Made by a program: the position numbers and the translations under genes. Below the pieces are notes generated by a model. That model was not told where the DNA came from. It searched no databases and saw nothing but the letters and a program-made list of their open reading frames with translations. Source: Branchiibius cervicis (GTDB lineage Bacteria; Actinomycetota; Actinomycetes; Actinomycetales; Dermatophilaceae). Taken from it: a stretch of 64,000 nucleotides of DNA. Positions 25,614 through 34,566 of this stretch are shown piece after piece (position 1 is the first letter of the stretch; the number at the start of each line of letters is the position of its first letter). The DNA lies in contig NZ_JBHSWJ010000002.1 in the NCBI RefSeq assembly GCF_042661605.1, positions 3,596,001 through 3,660,000 on the forward strand. Reading direction: 5' to 3'.

Positions 25614-27202
25614 CAGGCGTCCTTCGTCGAGCGGATCAGGTCGGCGGCCTTCTCGCCAACCATGATGGTGGGTGCGTTGGTGTTGCCGCGAGGGACCATC
25701 GGCATCACGGAGGCGTCGGCGACGCGGAGGTTTTCGACACCGCGGACTTTGAGGTCAGGGTCCACGACGGCGTCTTCGCCGTCGCCCATCGCGCAGGTGC
25801 CGACCGGGTGGTAGAGCGTCTGGGTGTAGCTGCGGATGTGCGCGATCAGTTCCTCGTCGGTGGGATCGCTGCTGGCTGGCCTGGCTGCGCCGGCAAGGTA
25901 GCCGGCGAAGGGTCCGCTGCGGGCGATCTCGATGGCCCGACGGCAGCCGGAGAGCATGGCGTCCAGGTCGGTCTGGTCGTCGTAGTAGGCCGGGTCCATC
26001 GAGGGATGCCAGCGCGGGTCCTTCGAGCGCAGGCGCAGCGTCCCGCGACTGGACACGTTGACCAGGGTCGGCGCGGTGGTCACCGAGCGGACGTTGGGCT
26101 CGTTGAGCCCGTTGTTGTAGAACGAGGTCGGGGCCACGTGGATCTGCAGGTCCGGTGCGGCCAGTCCGTCGCGGCTGTTGAAGAAGCCGCCGCCCTCGCC
26201 GATGTTGGACGACAACGGCCCGCGGCCGCCGACGAGCGCCTTGCCGAGGTTGACCATGTTCTGCATCGCGGCCGGGTCGTCGGCGCCCTTGGTGCGCCAG
26301 ATGATCGGCACGGCCGGGTGGTCGTGCAGGTTCCCACCGACGCCGGGAAGGTCCACCGCGACGTCGATCTCCAGCTCACGAAGGTGGTTGGCCGGGCCGA
26401 TACCGGAGAGCATGAGGAGCTGGGGAGAGTTGACGGCGCCGCCGGACAGGATGACTTCGCGATCGGCGTACGCCGTGTGCTCGTCCCTGCCGGTCAGGTA
26501 GGCCACCCCCGTGGCCCGCTGACCGTCCAGCACGACACGGGTCGTGAGGGCGCCGGTCCGGATGGTGAGGTTCGGGCGCTTGCGGACCGGTTCGAGGTAG
26601 GCCTTCCAGGTCGACCAGCGCTTCCCCTTCTTGCAGGTCACCTGGTAGAGCCCGGCGCCCTCCTGGCTGGCGCCGTTGAAGTCGTCGTTGCGTTTCAAGC
26701 CGGCCGCGACGGCGGATTCGACCCACGCGGTCGTCACCGGGAAGGTGTAGCGACGGTCCTTGACCCACAGCGGCCCGGCGTTGCCGTGGTACTTGTCATG
26801 GATGCGCTGGTTGTTCTCGGCCTTGATGAAGTAGGGCAGGACGTCGTCGTACCCCCAGCCGGCGCAACCGAATTCGTCGCGCCAGGTGTCGTAGTCCACG
26901 CGGTTGCCGCGGATGTAGATCATCGCGTTCATGGACGAGCAGCCGCCGAGGGCCTTCATGCGCGGCCAGTAGGTCGGTCGTCCCTCGAGCTGCTTCTGAG
27001 CGGTGGTCGTGTAGTTCCAGTCCCACTTGGTCTTGAAGAGCGAGGTGAACGCGGCCGGGATGGTGATTTCGTCGGCCTCGGGCTCCGGGCCGGCCTCGAG
27101 CAGCAGCACGCGCACCGCCGGATCGTCGGTGAGGCGCGCCGCGATGACTGCCCCGGCGCTCCCGCCCCCGACGATGACGTAGTCGAACGATTCGTTGCCC
27201 AT
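25613..27202 (-). CDS. GMC-family FAD oxidoreductase (choline-dehydrogenase-like)
   Basis: 529-aa flavoprotein with an N-terminal dinucleotide fold (VIVGGGSAGAVIAARL), the GMC signature GGCSSMNAMIYIRG, a second signature SGGAVNSPQLLMLSG and the active-site pair H465 (YHPVGTC) and N508 (GNTNAP). It oxidises a primary alcohol; similarity is to BetA-type enzymes, but the substrate is not fixed by motif. Middle gene of the left catabolic arm. Confidence 0.9.
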   Translation of the reverse strand: MGNESFDYVIVGGGSAGAVIAARLTDDPAVRVLLLEAGPEPEADEITIPAAFTSLFKTKWDWNYTTTAQKQLEGRPTYWPRMKALGGCSSMNAMIYIRGNRVDYDTWRDEFGCAGWGYDDVLPYFIKAENNQRIHDKYHGNAGPLWVKDRRYTFPVTTAWVESAVAAGLKRNDDFNGASQEGAGLYQVTCKKGKRWSTWKAYLEPVRKRPNLTIRTGALTTRVVLDGQRATGVAYLTGRDEHTAYADREVILSGGAVNSPQLLMLSGIGPANHLRELEIDVAVDLPGVGGNLHDHPAVPIIWRTKGADDPAAMQNMVNLGKALVGGRGPLSSNIGEGGGFFNSRDGLAAPDLQIHVAPTSFYNNGLNEPNVRSVTTAPTLVNVSSRGTLRLRSKDPRWHPSMDPAYYDDQTDLDAMLSGCRRAIEIARSGPFAGYLAGAARPASSDPTDEELIAHIRSYTQTLYHPVGTCAMGDGEDAVVDPDLKVRGVENLRVADASVMPMVPRGNTNAPTIMVGEKAADLIRSTKDA

Positions 27203-27274
27203 GCCGCTCCCGCCGTTGGTGTGACCTACTGCACAGTATGCGCGGTGGCAGGTTCGATCGTCACGGGGGCGGGC

Positions 27275-28775
27275 CTACTCGACGGCAGGCACCGGCTCCG
27301 GCTCGGAGGTGGCCAGGTTCGCGCGCAGCGGGGCACCCCGCACGTAGCCGACCGCGCACAGCATCATCAGCACGACCAAGGTGCCGATGGTGAACAGCTC
27401 GAAGGTGCCGCGGTGCACCCCCAGGTGTCGAAGAACGGGTAGTCCGCGCCGACCAGCGCTTCGAGGGTGCCCGGGAAGATCGCGACCCAGGACCCCAGCA
27501 GGATCCAGAGGAAACACAGCGCACCCATCGCGGTGAAGACGGCGTTCGAGACCGGCACCCGGAAGGGCCGGTGCACGTCCGGCAGGAGCGTGCGCAGCCG
27601 GATGGCCGCGGGGATGACCAGCAGGTAGCTGAGCAGGAAGGTGGTGATGGAGATGGTCAGCACGACGGCGAAGACGGCACCGGCATCGCCGCTGACCTGC
27701 ATCGCGACCAGCATGAAGACCGTGGCCACGACGCCGGAGAGGAAGTTGACCCGCACCGGCGTGCTCAGGTGTTTGTTGAAGACGCCGAAGAAGCCGCCGA
27801 AGAAGGCACCGTCCGCGGCGGCGATGGCCTGCATGCGGTCGGAGATGATCATCCACGAGGCACCCTGCGACATCAGGACCAGCACCAGGCACACCGACAG
27901 GATCTTCAGCATCGGGTCGGCGGCCGGGCCGTAGACGGAGAACACGGTGGAGGTTGCGTCGAAGAACCCGCTGATGCCCTTGATCTGGTCCTTGGGCACG
28001 ACCGCCAGGATCGCGAAGATCGGCAGCAGGTAGCACAGCGCCGCAACGCCGCTGGAGCGCAGGATGCCGAAGGGGATGTCCCGGGCCGGGTTCTTCACCT
28101 CACCGGCCGCGCTGTTGCCCGACTCGAAACCCAGATAGGCGAACAACAGGATCGGGACCGCGCCGAAGAACCCGATCCAGGTCGGCGAGAAGTCCGACAG
28201 CGACAGGTCGGTGATGCCGTGCTTGATGGCGTAAGCGATGGTCGTGCCGATGAAGAGCACCAGCAGGCCGACCTTGAGCAGTGCGCCCAGGGTGGGGATC
28301 CACTTGCCGTAGCGCAGGCTCACGATCGCCGCGATCACCGTCACCCACACGAAGATCAGCTTGAAGGCGTAGTCGGCGAACGATCCGGAGGAGATGTGCG
28401 CCAGGTTCACGTTCCAGGCTTCCGTGGCCAGGAACGCCATGGAACCGCCGACCCACACCGGCTGGGTTACCCAGGTCAGCAGCGCCGCGACGGCGCCGGC
28501 CATACGCCCGAACGCGTCCCGCACCCAGGTGTAGGCGCCCCCTCTTCGGTGAACGCGCCCCCGGTCTCGGCGAAGATCAGCCCGTAGGGGACCAGGAAGG
28601 TCACGGCCAGGACCGCTGTCCAGGTGAAGGCCTCCGCGCCGAAGGTGGAGACCTGCCCGAGCGTTTCCAGCCCGACCACGGCAGAGATCAACAGGAAGAT
28701 CAGATCGAACCGGCCCAACGAGCGGGTCAGGTTCTGCTCCTGCTCCTGGGCGAAGGCGGTGGGTGTGGTGGTCAT
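27275..28775 (-). CDS. APC-family amino acid/amine permease (two frameshifts)
   Basis: Twelve-helix transporter of the amino acid-polyamine-organocation superfamily. The N-terminal consensus RFDLIFLLISAVVGLETL and the motif FAETGGAFTEEGGAYTWV are visible after correction. The frame breaks at the C5 run 28538-28542 (within the latter motif) and at the C5 run 27418-27422 near the C-terminus; adding one G on the coding strand at each restores ...DTWGVHRGTFELF... to the stop at 27275. It sits between the amidohydrolase and the GMC gene and probably imports the left-arm substrate. Confidence 0.8.
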
Positions 28776-28801
28776 GGGAGAAGGTCCTTGCGTCGGGTGG
28801 G

Positions 28802-30427
28802 TCAGGCGGTGAAGACAGGGGCGCCATCGACGTACGTCGCGTGCACCCGGATGGTGGACAGTTCGGCTGGTGCGGTGGTGACCGGGTCGCGATCCAGCAG
28901 CACCAGATCTGCTGCCATCCCGACCTCGAGGGTTCCGTTGCGGTCCAGGCGGGACGCATGCGCGGCGCCGGCCGTCGCTGCGTGGAGGGCGGTCACGATG
29001 TCCAGGCCCTCGTCGGGCAGCAGCGGGACGCGTTGGGCGTGCTCGTCAGCGGCATGCGGATCAGCAAGGGGCGCAGTGCGATTCACGGCGACGTGGATTG
29101 CCCAGAGCGGGTCCGGGCTCGACACCGGCCAGTCCGAACCGAAGGCGAGCGCAGCGCCGGCCGTTTCCAGGCTGCCGAAGGCGAAATGCCGGCGGCGCTG
29201 CTCGTCGGTGAGATACGGCAGTTTGGTCTCGACCAGGACCCGGTCCTCGCGGGCCCACAACGGTGAGACGTTCGCGATGATGCCCAGGCGCTTGAAGCGG
29301 TCGATGTCGGCGGCGTCGATCAGGTCGATGTGCGCGATCTGGTGACGTGCATCGGAGTGCCGTGGGGCTGATTCGATGGCATCAAGAGCCTCGCGGACCG
29401 CGCGGTCGCCGACCGCGTGCAGGTGCACATCGAAGTCCTCGGCGGCCAGGGCGGCGACGACCCGGTTCAGCCAGGCCGGCTCCAAGAAGCTGAGGCCGTG
29501 CTGGTGAGGATGGCCGCGGTAGGGCTCCAGCACCGCGGCTGTCAGGTTCTCGCAGACACCGTCCTGCATGACCTTGATCCCGGTCGCGGCGAAGCGCCGG
29601 CCGTCACGGGTGGTCTCCCGGCGGCGTACGAAACCCTCGATCTGGCTCAGGTCGCCGTCCAGTTGCCACCACAGGTCACCGGTGACACGGGCGGTCAGGG
29701 CACCGGAGGCATCCAGTCCGCGGTAGGCCTCGAACGTGTCCGGCAGCCCCAAGCAGTCGCCGATCCCGGCGTCCTGCCACCCGACGATGCCGACGGAGTG
29801 CAGGTAGGCCTGCGCTTCCAGCAGCGCCCGCTCGATCTGTTGCTGCGTCGGTGCCGGGAGCAGGTCGGTGACCAGGTTGGCGGCGGATTCCACCAGCATG
29901 CCGGTGGCGCTCCCCGATGCGTCGCGGACGATGCGACCGCCGTCCGGATCGGGGGTGCCGTCGGTGATTCCGGCCCGATGCAGGGCCGCGGTGTTGACCC
30001 ACACCCCGTGGCCGTCGTGGCTCATGAAGCACGCCGGCCGACCGTCGGTGAGGCTGTCCAGCTCGGTCGCTGTCGGGAAGCCGCCGGCGAACACGTCGCC
30101 GTACCAACCGGATCCCGCGATCCACTCCGATGTCGAGGTGGCCACGTGGTCGCGGATGAGAGCGCGGTACGCGTCCAGGCCGTGCACGTCGTCCAGATCG
30201 CAGTGCATCCGGTTCAGGCCGCCCATCGCCGGATGAACGTGCGCATCGACGAAGCCGGGCAGCACCACGCCGTCGACGTCGACGACGCGCGTGGCCGGAC
30301 CGGTCAGGTCGGCACAGTGGGCTGCACCGAGCGCTACCACGGTGCCGTCGCGAACGGCCAGAGCATCGGTCGCCGGAGCCGCGGCGGATGCTCGGATCGA
30401 GCCGCGGAAGACAGTGTCGGCTCGCAT
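28802..30427 (-). CDS. YtcJ-like metal-dependent amidohydrolase
   Basis: 541-aa member of the amidohydrolase-3 (YtcJ/AepA) group, with metal-binding H63 and H65 in DAHVHP, further histidines in FDVHLHAVGDRA and RHQIAHIDLI, and the aspartate in AFGSDWPVS. The C-terminal beta-sandwich LEVGMAADLVLLDRDP is typical. It likely cleaves an amide or cyclic amide bond. First gene of the left arm, 26 nt before the permease, and divergent from the LysR gene. Confidence 0.88.
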   Translation of the reverse strand: MRADTVFRGSIRASAAAPATDALAVRDGTVVALGAAHCADLTGPATRVVDVDGVVLPGFVDAHVHPAMGGLNRMHCDLDDVHGLDAYRALIRDHVATSTSEWIAGSGWYGDVFAGGFPTATELDSLTDGRPACFMSHDGHGVWVNTAALHRAGITDGTPDPDGGRIVRDASGSATGMLVESAANLVTDLLPAPTQQQIERALLEAQAYLHSVGIVGWQDAGIGDCLGLPDTFEAYRGLDASGALTARVTGDLWWQLDGDLSQIEGFVRRRETTRDGRRFAATGIKVMQDGVCENLTAAVLEPYRGHPHQHGLSFLEPAWLNRVVAALAAEDFDVHLHAVGDRAVREALDAIESAPRHSDARHQIAHIDLIDAADIDRFKRLGIIANVSPLWAREDRVLVETKLPYLTDEQRRRHFAFGSLETAGAALAFGSDWPVSSPDPLWAIHVAVNRTAPLADPHAADEHAQRVPLLPDEGLDIVTALHAATAGAAHASRLDRNGTLEVGMAADLVLLDRDPVTTAPAELSTIRVHATYVDGAPVFTA

Positions 30428-30562
30428 TGGATCCTCCCGGGGTCGGCACGTGTTCCGCAGACCCTCCCACGCCGTAGGGGGCGGGCGGTTACGTTTGAGT
30501 TTCAGTTCAGCTGATTCTGTTGATGAGAGTCATCTGATTTCCTGTTGCACCCGGGAGGCGTC
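30428..30562. promoter_or_regulatory. Divergent control region of the catabolic island
   Basis: A 135-nt, locally AT-rich gap between the amidohydrolase (reading left) and the LysR gene (reading right). It holds a TCAGCTGA palindrome (30507-30514) and a GATGA-GAG-TCATC inverted repeat (30522-30534). Both are plausible LysR binding sites; I cannot place the promoters exactly. Confidence 0.5.
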
Positions 30563-31519
30563 GTGGCGGCACAGAACCGGTCGGGCCATCGCCTGCCGAA
30601 CTTCACGCTGGTCCAGCTGAGGTACTTCGCCGCTGCGGCCGAGCACGGCAGCATGACCGCTGCCGCGCGCGAACTGGTGGTCTCCCAGTCAGCGGTCTCG
30701 ACGGCCGTGGCGCAGCTGGAGAAGGAGCTCGGCGTCCAGCTGCTGTTGCGTCACCATGCGCGCGGCCTTGCCCTCACGCCGGCCGGCCGGGAGTTCTACA
30801 CCGAGCTGCGCGGGTTCCTGGCCCACAGCCAGGAGTTGGCCGACGCCGCCCGCAACGCCGGTCAGATGCTGATGGGTGAACTGCGGGTGGGCATGTTCGC
30901 GACCATCGCCCCCTTCATGCTGCCCCGGCTGGTCACGCAGTACGCCGATCGCTACCCCCGCGTGGACCTCACCGTGATCGAGGCCGAGCACGCGGAGTTG
31001 AAGAAGGGGCTGCGCGATGGAGCCTTCGAGGTGGCGGTCATGTACAGCTACGACCTCGGCGCGGAGTTGCGGTCGGTCCCGGTGGCGACCATCCCGCCGT
31101 ACGTGCTGGTCCCGGTCGGTCATCGGTTGGCCGGACGGCGCAGTGTGTCGCTCACCGAACTGGCCGGCGATCGGCTGGTGCTGCTGGACCTACCGCATAC
31201 GGCGACCTACTTCCGGTCGTTGTTCGCGCAGGTCGGCGTCGAACCCACCATCGGCTACCGGTCGCGGCTTTTCGAGACCGTGCGCTCGATGGTGGCGGCC
31301 GGACACGGCTACTCGATCCTCAACCAGCGACCGGCCAGCGACGAGAGCTACAGCGGCGGGCCGGTCGTGCCGCTGCCGATCAAGGACGAGCTGCCCACGC
31401 TGGACGCGGTCGCGGCGTGGGTCGACGGCACCCGGCTGACCCGCAAGGCGACGGCCTTCATCGAGGAGTGCCGGGCCATCGGCGGCGTGCAGCCCAGTAT
31501 CGGCAAAATAGATGACTAA
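30563..31519 (+). CDS. LysR-family transcriptional regulator
   Basis: 318 aa. The N-terminal winged helix (LVQLRYFAAAAEHGSMTAAA then RELVVSQSAVSTAVAQLEKE) is followed by a periplasmic-binding-like effector domain beginning GELRVGMFATIAPFMLP. GTG 30563 is chosen because GGAGG lies just upstream (30554-30558). It is divergent from the left arm and 141 nt upstream of the right arm, so it is the obvious candidate to control both, with the substrate or an intermediate as effector. Confidence 0.9.
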   Translation: MAAQNRSGHRLPNFTLVQLRYFAAAAEHGSMTAAARELVVSQSAVSTAVAQLEKELGVQLLLRHHARGLALTPAGREFYTELRGFLAHSQELADAARNAGQMLMGELRVGMFATIAPFMLPRLVTQYADRYPRVDLTVIEAEHAELKKGLRDGAFEVAVMYSYDLGAELRSVPVATIPPYVLVPVGHRLAGRRSVSLTELAGDRLVLLDLPHTATYFRSLFAQVGVEPTIGYRSRLFETVRSMVAAGHGYSILNQRPASDESYSGGPVVPLPIKDELPTLDAVAAWVDGTRLTRKATAFIEECRAIGGVQPSIGKIDD

Positions 31520-31566
31520 CGCCGATTTCTTGTGATGGACAAATAGCAAGCCGACGCCACATCGTT

Positions 31567-31618
31567 GGGGGATCCGGCACAGCTGATCGTGCCCGTCGCA
31601 CACCGTGGTGCATCCCCT
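31567..31618 (+). other. Possible structured leader (three-way junction) before the NCS1 permease
   Basis: Three helices can fold: P1 31567-31573 with 31612-31618 (including one G-T pair), P2 GGCAC/GTGCC (31576-31580 with 31589-31593), and P3 GCAC/GTGC (31598-31601 with 31608-31611). It lies about 42 nt before the permease ATG. I recognise no known riboswitch class, and GC-rich DNA forms such helices by chance. Confidence 0.3.
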
Positions 31619-31660
31619 CGACATCGCGCCCCGCGCACCCGCCCTGCTAGGAGACGCTCC

Positions 31661-33067
31661 ATGGCAACGTCACACGAAAACCCCACGCTCACAGAGACTC
31701 TCGAGGCTCGCACCATCGAGCACATCCCGGAGGACGAGCGGCACGGTAGTGCCACCCAGTTGTTCACCATCTGGTTCGGCTCCAACATCATGCTGCTGAC
31801 GGTCGCGACCGGCGTGCTGGCCACTCTCGTCTTCGGTCTGCCCGTGTGGGCGGCTGCGATCGCGCTGGTCATCGGCAACCTCGTCGGCGGCGTGGTCATG
31901 GCCTTGCACGCCGCGCAGGGTCCGCAGATGGGCGTGCCGCAGATGTTGCAGACGCGAGCCCAATTCGGTTCGTACGGCAGCCTGCTGGTCGTCACCATCG
32001 TGGTGCTGATGTACACCGCGTTCTTCGCCAGCAACATGGTCCTCGGCGGCCAGGCCCTCGCCAGCCTGGTCGGGATAGGCGAGACTCCGGCCATCCTGCT
32101 CGTCGGTGTCCTGGGTGTCGCCGGAGCCATCTTCGGCTACAAGGTCATTCACGCCATGGCCGGGGTCATCAGCGCCCTCGCCGGCGTGGCGCTGCTACTG
32201 GCGCTGGTCATGCTCTTCGTCATCAAACTGCCGAGCGATACCTTCTCCGTCGGTGCGTTCTCCTGGGCCGGCTTCATGAGCACGCTGTCCCTCGCGGCGC
32301 TGTGGCAGATCGCCTACGCCCCCTACGTGTCGGACTACACGCGGTACATGCCCAAGGACACCGGCGTGCGCGCGGCCTTCTGGGCGACCTACTCCGGTTG
32401 CGTGCTCGGCTCGCTGCTGCCCATGCTGCTCGGCGCGGTGCTGGGTGCCGCCTTCCCCAAGGACGACACCATCGCCGCGGTGCGCGACGGATCCGGCGTC
32501 TTCGGGATCTTCGTGCTGGCGATCTTCGGGATCAGCATCGCCGCCACGAACGCGATGAACCTGTACTGCGGCGCCCTGTCCACGCTCACCATCGGGCAGA
32601 CCCTCTGGCCGAACTGGCGACCCAAGGCCGCCATGCGTGTGGTGGTGTGCCTCGTGCTCTTCGCGATCAGCTGCACGATCGGACTGCTCGGCAAGGACAA
32701 CTTCCTGGGCAACTTCAGCAACCTGATGCTGCTGCTGATGTGTGTGCTGATCCCGTGGACGGCCGTCAACCTGGTCGATTACTACCTGCTGCGGCACGGC
32801 GACTACGACATCGACTCGCTCTTCGAGGCGGACGGCGGCATCTACGGCAAGCTCAACGTCCCGGCCGTGGGCTGCTACGTCCTGGGCATCCTGGTGCAGT
32901 TGCCGTTCCTGTCCAACGACCTTTACACCGGCCCGATCGCCACAGCGATGAACGGGGTCGACATCTCCTGGATCGTGGGTCTGGCGATCATTTGTCCCGT
33001 CTACTACTTCTGGGCCAGGGCCGCCCGTAGCTCGCACGTCGTGCTGGCTGCCGACGCCGTGGTGTGA
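31661..33067 (+). CDS. NCS1-family permease (cytosine/purine/allantoin type)
   Basis: 468-aa transporter with about twelve hydrophobic helices. The pattern of an N-terminal acidic stretch, FTIWFGSNIMLLTVATGVLA, GPQMGVPQMLQTRAQFG and SDYTRYMP matches the nucleobase-cation-symport-1 family, which imports cytosine, purines, hydantoins, allantoin or thiamine-like heterocycles. ATG 31661 follows AGGAGA. It is first in the right arm, and its stop overlaps the next GTG by three bases (GTGA). Confidence 0.9.
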   Translation: MATSHENPTLTETLEARTIEHIPEDERHGSATQLFTIWFGSNIMLLTVATGVLATLVFGLPVWAAAIALVIGNLVGGVVMALHAAQGPQMGVPQMLQTRAQFGSYGSLLVVTIVVLMYTAFFASNMVLGGQALASLVGIGETPAILLVGVLGVAGAIFGYKVIHAMAGVISALAGVALLLALVMLFVIKLPSDTFSVGAFSWAGFMSTLSLAALWQIAYAPYVSDYTRYMPKDTGVRAAFWATYSGCVLGSLLPMLLGAVLGAAFPKDDTIAAVRDGSGVFGIFVLAIFGISIAATNAMNLYCGALSTLTIGQTLWPNWRPKAAMRVVVCLVLFAISCTIGLLGKDNFLGNFSNLMLLLMCVLIPWTAVNLVDYYLLRHGDYDIDSLFEADGGIYGKLNVPAVGCYVLGILVQLPFLSNDLYTGPIATAMNGVDISWIVGLAIICPVYYFWARAARSSHVVLAADAVV

Positions 33068-34566
33068 GGATCGACCCTGTGAAGACTGCCCCCGAATGGA
33101 CCGCCGCGGCGGCTGCGTTGCGCCCCTCCGGCCTGGCCTGGATCGACGGCCGACCGGTTGCCAGCAGCAGCGGCCGCACCCGTCCGACGATCGACCCGGC
33201 AACCGGGCAGATCATCGCCGAGGTAGCCGAGTGCGACGAGCACGACGTCGACCTGGCGGTGGCGGCGGCGCGACGCGCGTTCGCATCGGGGGCGTGGAGC
33301 CGGCGGGCACCCCGTGAGCGGGCCGGCGTGCTCACCCGCCTCGCCGACCTGATCCTGGCCAACCTCGACGAGCTCGCTTTGCTGGACAGCCGCGACGGCG
33401 GCAAGCGGATCGTCGACACCACCGCGATCGACATCCCCGGGTCTGCCGCGATCCTGCGCTGGTACGCCGAGTCCCTGGACAAGGTCTACGGCCAGGTGGC
33501 ACCGACCGGGCTGGGCGATCTGGCTACGGTCACCCGCGAACCGCTCGGGGTCATCGCAGCGGTCGTGCCCTGGAACTACCCGCTGGAGATGGCCATCTGG
33601 AAGCTGGCGCCGGCGCTCGCCGTGGGCAACAGCGTCGTGCTCAAGCCGTCCGAGGAGACGCCGTTGTCGGCGTTGCGTCTGGGCGAACTGGCCACGGAGG
33701 CGGGCATTCCCGACGGTGTGTTGTCGGTGGTCCCCGGCGACGGCCCGGTCGTGGGGCAGGCCCTTGGGCGCCACGCGGACGTCGACGCGGTGACCTTCAC
33801 CGGGTCGACGCAGGTCGGCAAGCTGTTCCAGCGCTACGCCGGCGAGTCGAACATGAAGCAGGTCTGGCTGGAATGCGGTGGCAAGAGCGCCGTGGTCGTC
33901 CTGGACGACGTCGCCGATCTCGACGCCGTGGCGGCCGGTGTCACCGGCGGCATCTTCACCAACGCCGGGCAGGTGTGCTCGGCCACCTCCCGGCTCGTCG
34001 TCCAGCGCGGGGTCGCGGATGCGTTGACTGACCGGTTGCTGGCGCGCACGGCCGCCATCACGGTCGGCAACCCGTTGGACCCGGCCACCGACATGGGCCC
34101 GTTGGTCAGTCTCGGCCAGGCGTCACAGGTGCGTTCGCTGCTCGCCGCGGGCGCCGACGAGGCCTCCTCCGTCGTCGGCGGCGAGGTTCCATCTGGCTCT
34201 GCGACGGACTGTTTCGTGCGACCGGCGGTGCTCGTGGACGTCGCTCCCACCGCGCACATTGCGCAGACCGAGATCTTCGGACCGGTGTTGGTGACGCACG
34301 TGGTGGACACCGAGGAAGAAGCGATCGCGGTCGCCAACGGCACGCCGTACGCGCTGGCCGCAGGATTGTGGACCGATGACCTGCGCCGTGCGCACCGCGT
34401 CGCGGCCGCATTGCGAGCCGGCACCGTGTCCGTGAACTGCGTTGACGCCCTGGATGTTTCGACGCCCTTCGGCGGCTTCGGCTTGTCCGGATACGGCCGG
34501 GACCTCTCGCTGCACGCGATGGACAAATTCACCGGACTCAAGACGACCTGGGTGCACTATGGATGA
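33064..34566 (+). CDS. Aldehyde dehydrogenase (PuuC-like)
   Basis: 500-aa NAD(P)-dependent enzyme. Catalytic C305 is in NAGQVCSA, general base E270 in WLECGGKS and N171 in PWNYP. The C-terminal STPFGGFGLSGYGRDLSLHA closely resembles gamma-glutamyl-gamma-aminobutyraldehyde dehydrogenases, which handle amino-aldehydes. GTG 33064 overlaps the permease stop; a GTG at 33079 is an alternative. It should finish the oxidation begun by the following GMC enzyme. Confidence 0.92.
   Translation: MRIDPVKTAPEWTAAAAALRPSGLAWIDGRPVASSSGRTRPTIDPATGQIIAEVAECDEHDVDLAVAAARRAFASGAWSRRAPRERAGVLTRLADLILANLDELALLDSRDGGKRIVDTTAIDIPGSAAILRWYAESLDKVYGQVAPTGLGDLATVTREPLGVIAAVVPWNYPLEMAIWKLAPALAVGNSVVLKPSEETPLSALRLGELATEAGIPDGVLSVVPGDGPVVGQALGRHADVDAVTFTGSTQVGKLFQRYAGESNMKQVWLECGGKSAVVVLDDVADLDAVAAGVTGGIFTNAGQVCSATSRLVVQRGVADALTDRLLARTAAITVGNPLDPATDMGPLVSLGQASQVRSLLAAGADEASSVVGGEVPSGSATDCFVRPAVLVDVAPTAHIAQTEIFGPVLVTHVVDTEEEAIAVANGTPYALAAGLWTDDLRRAHRVAAALRAGTVSVNCVDALDVSTPFGGFGLSGYGRDLSLHAMDKFTGLKTTWVHYG

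Noticed and set aside
25808..27442. Plus-strand frame opposite the left-arm GMC gene
   Set aside because: Mirror of the GMC gene; no start site, no domain and shadow composition.
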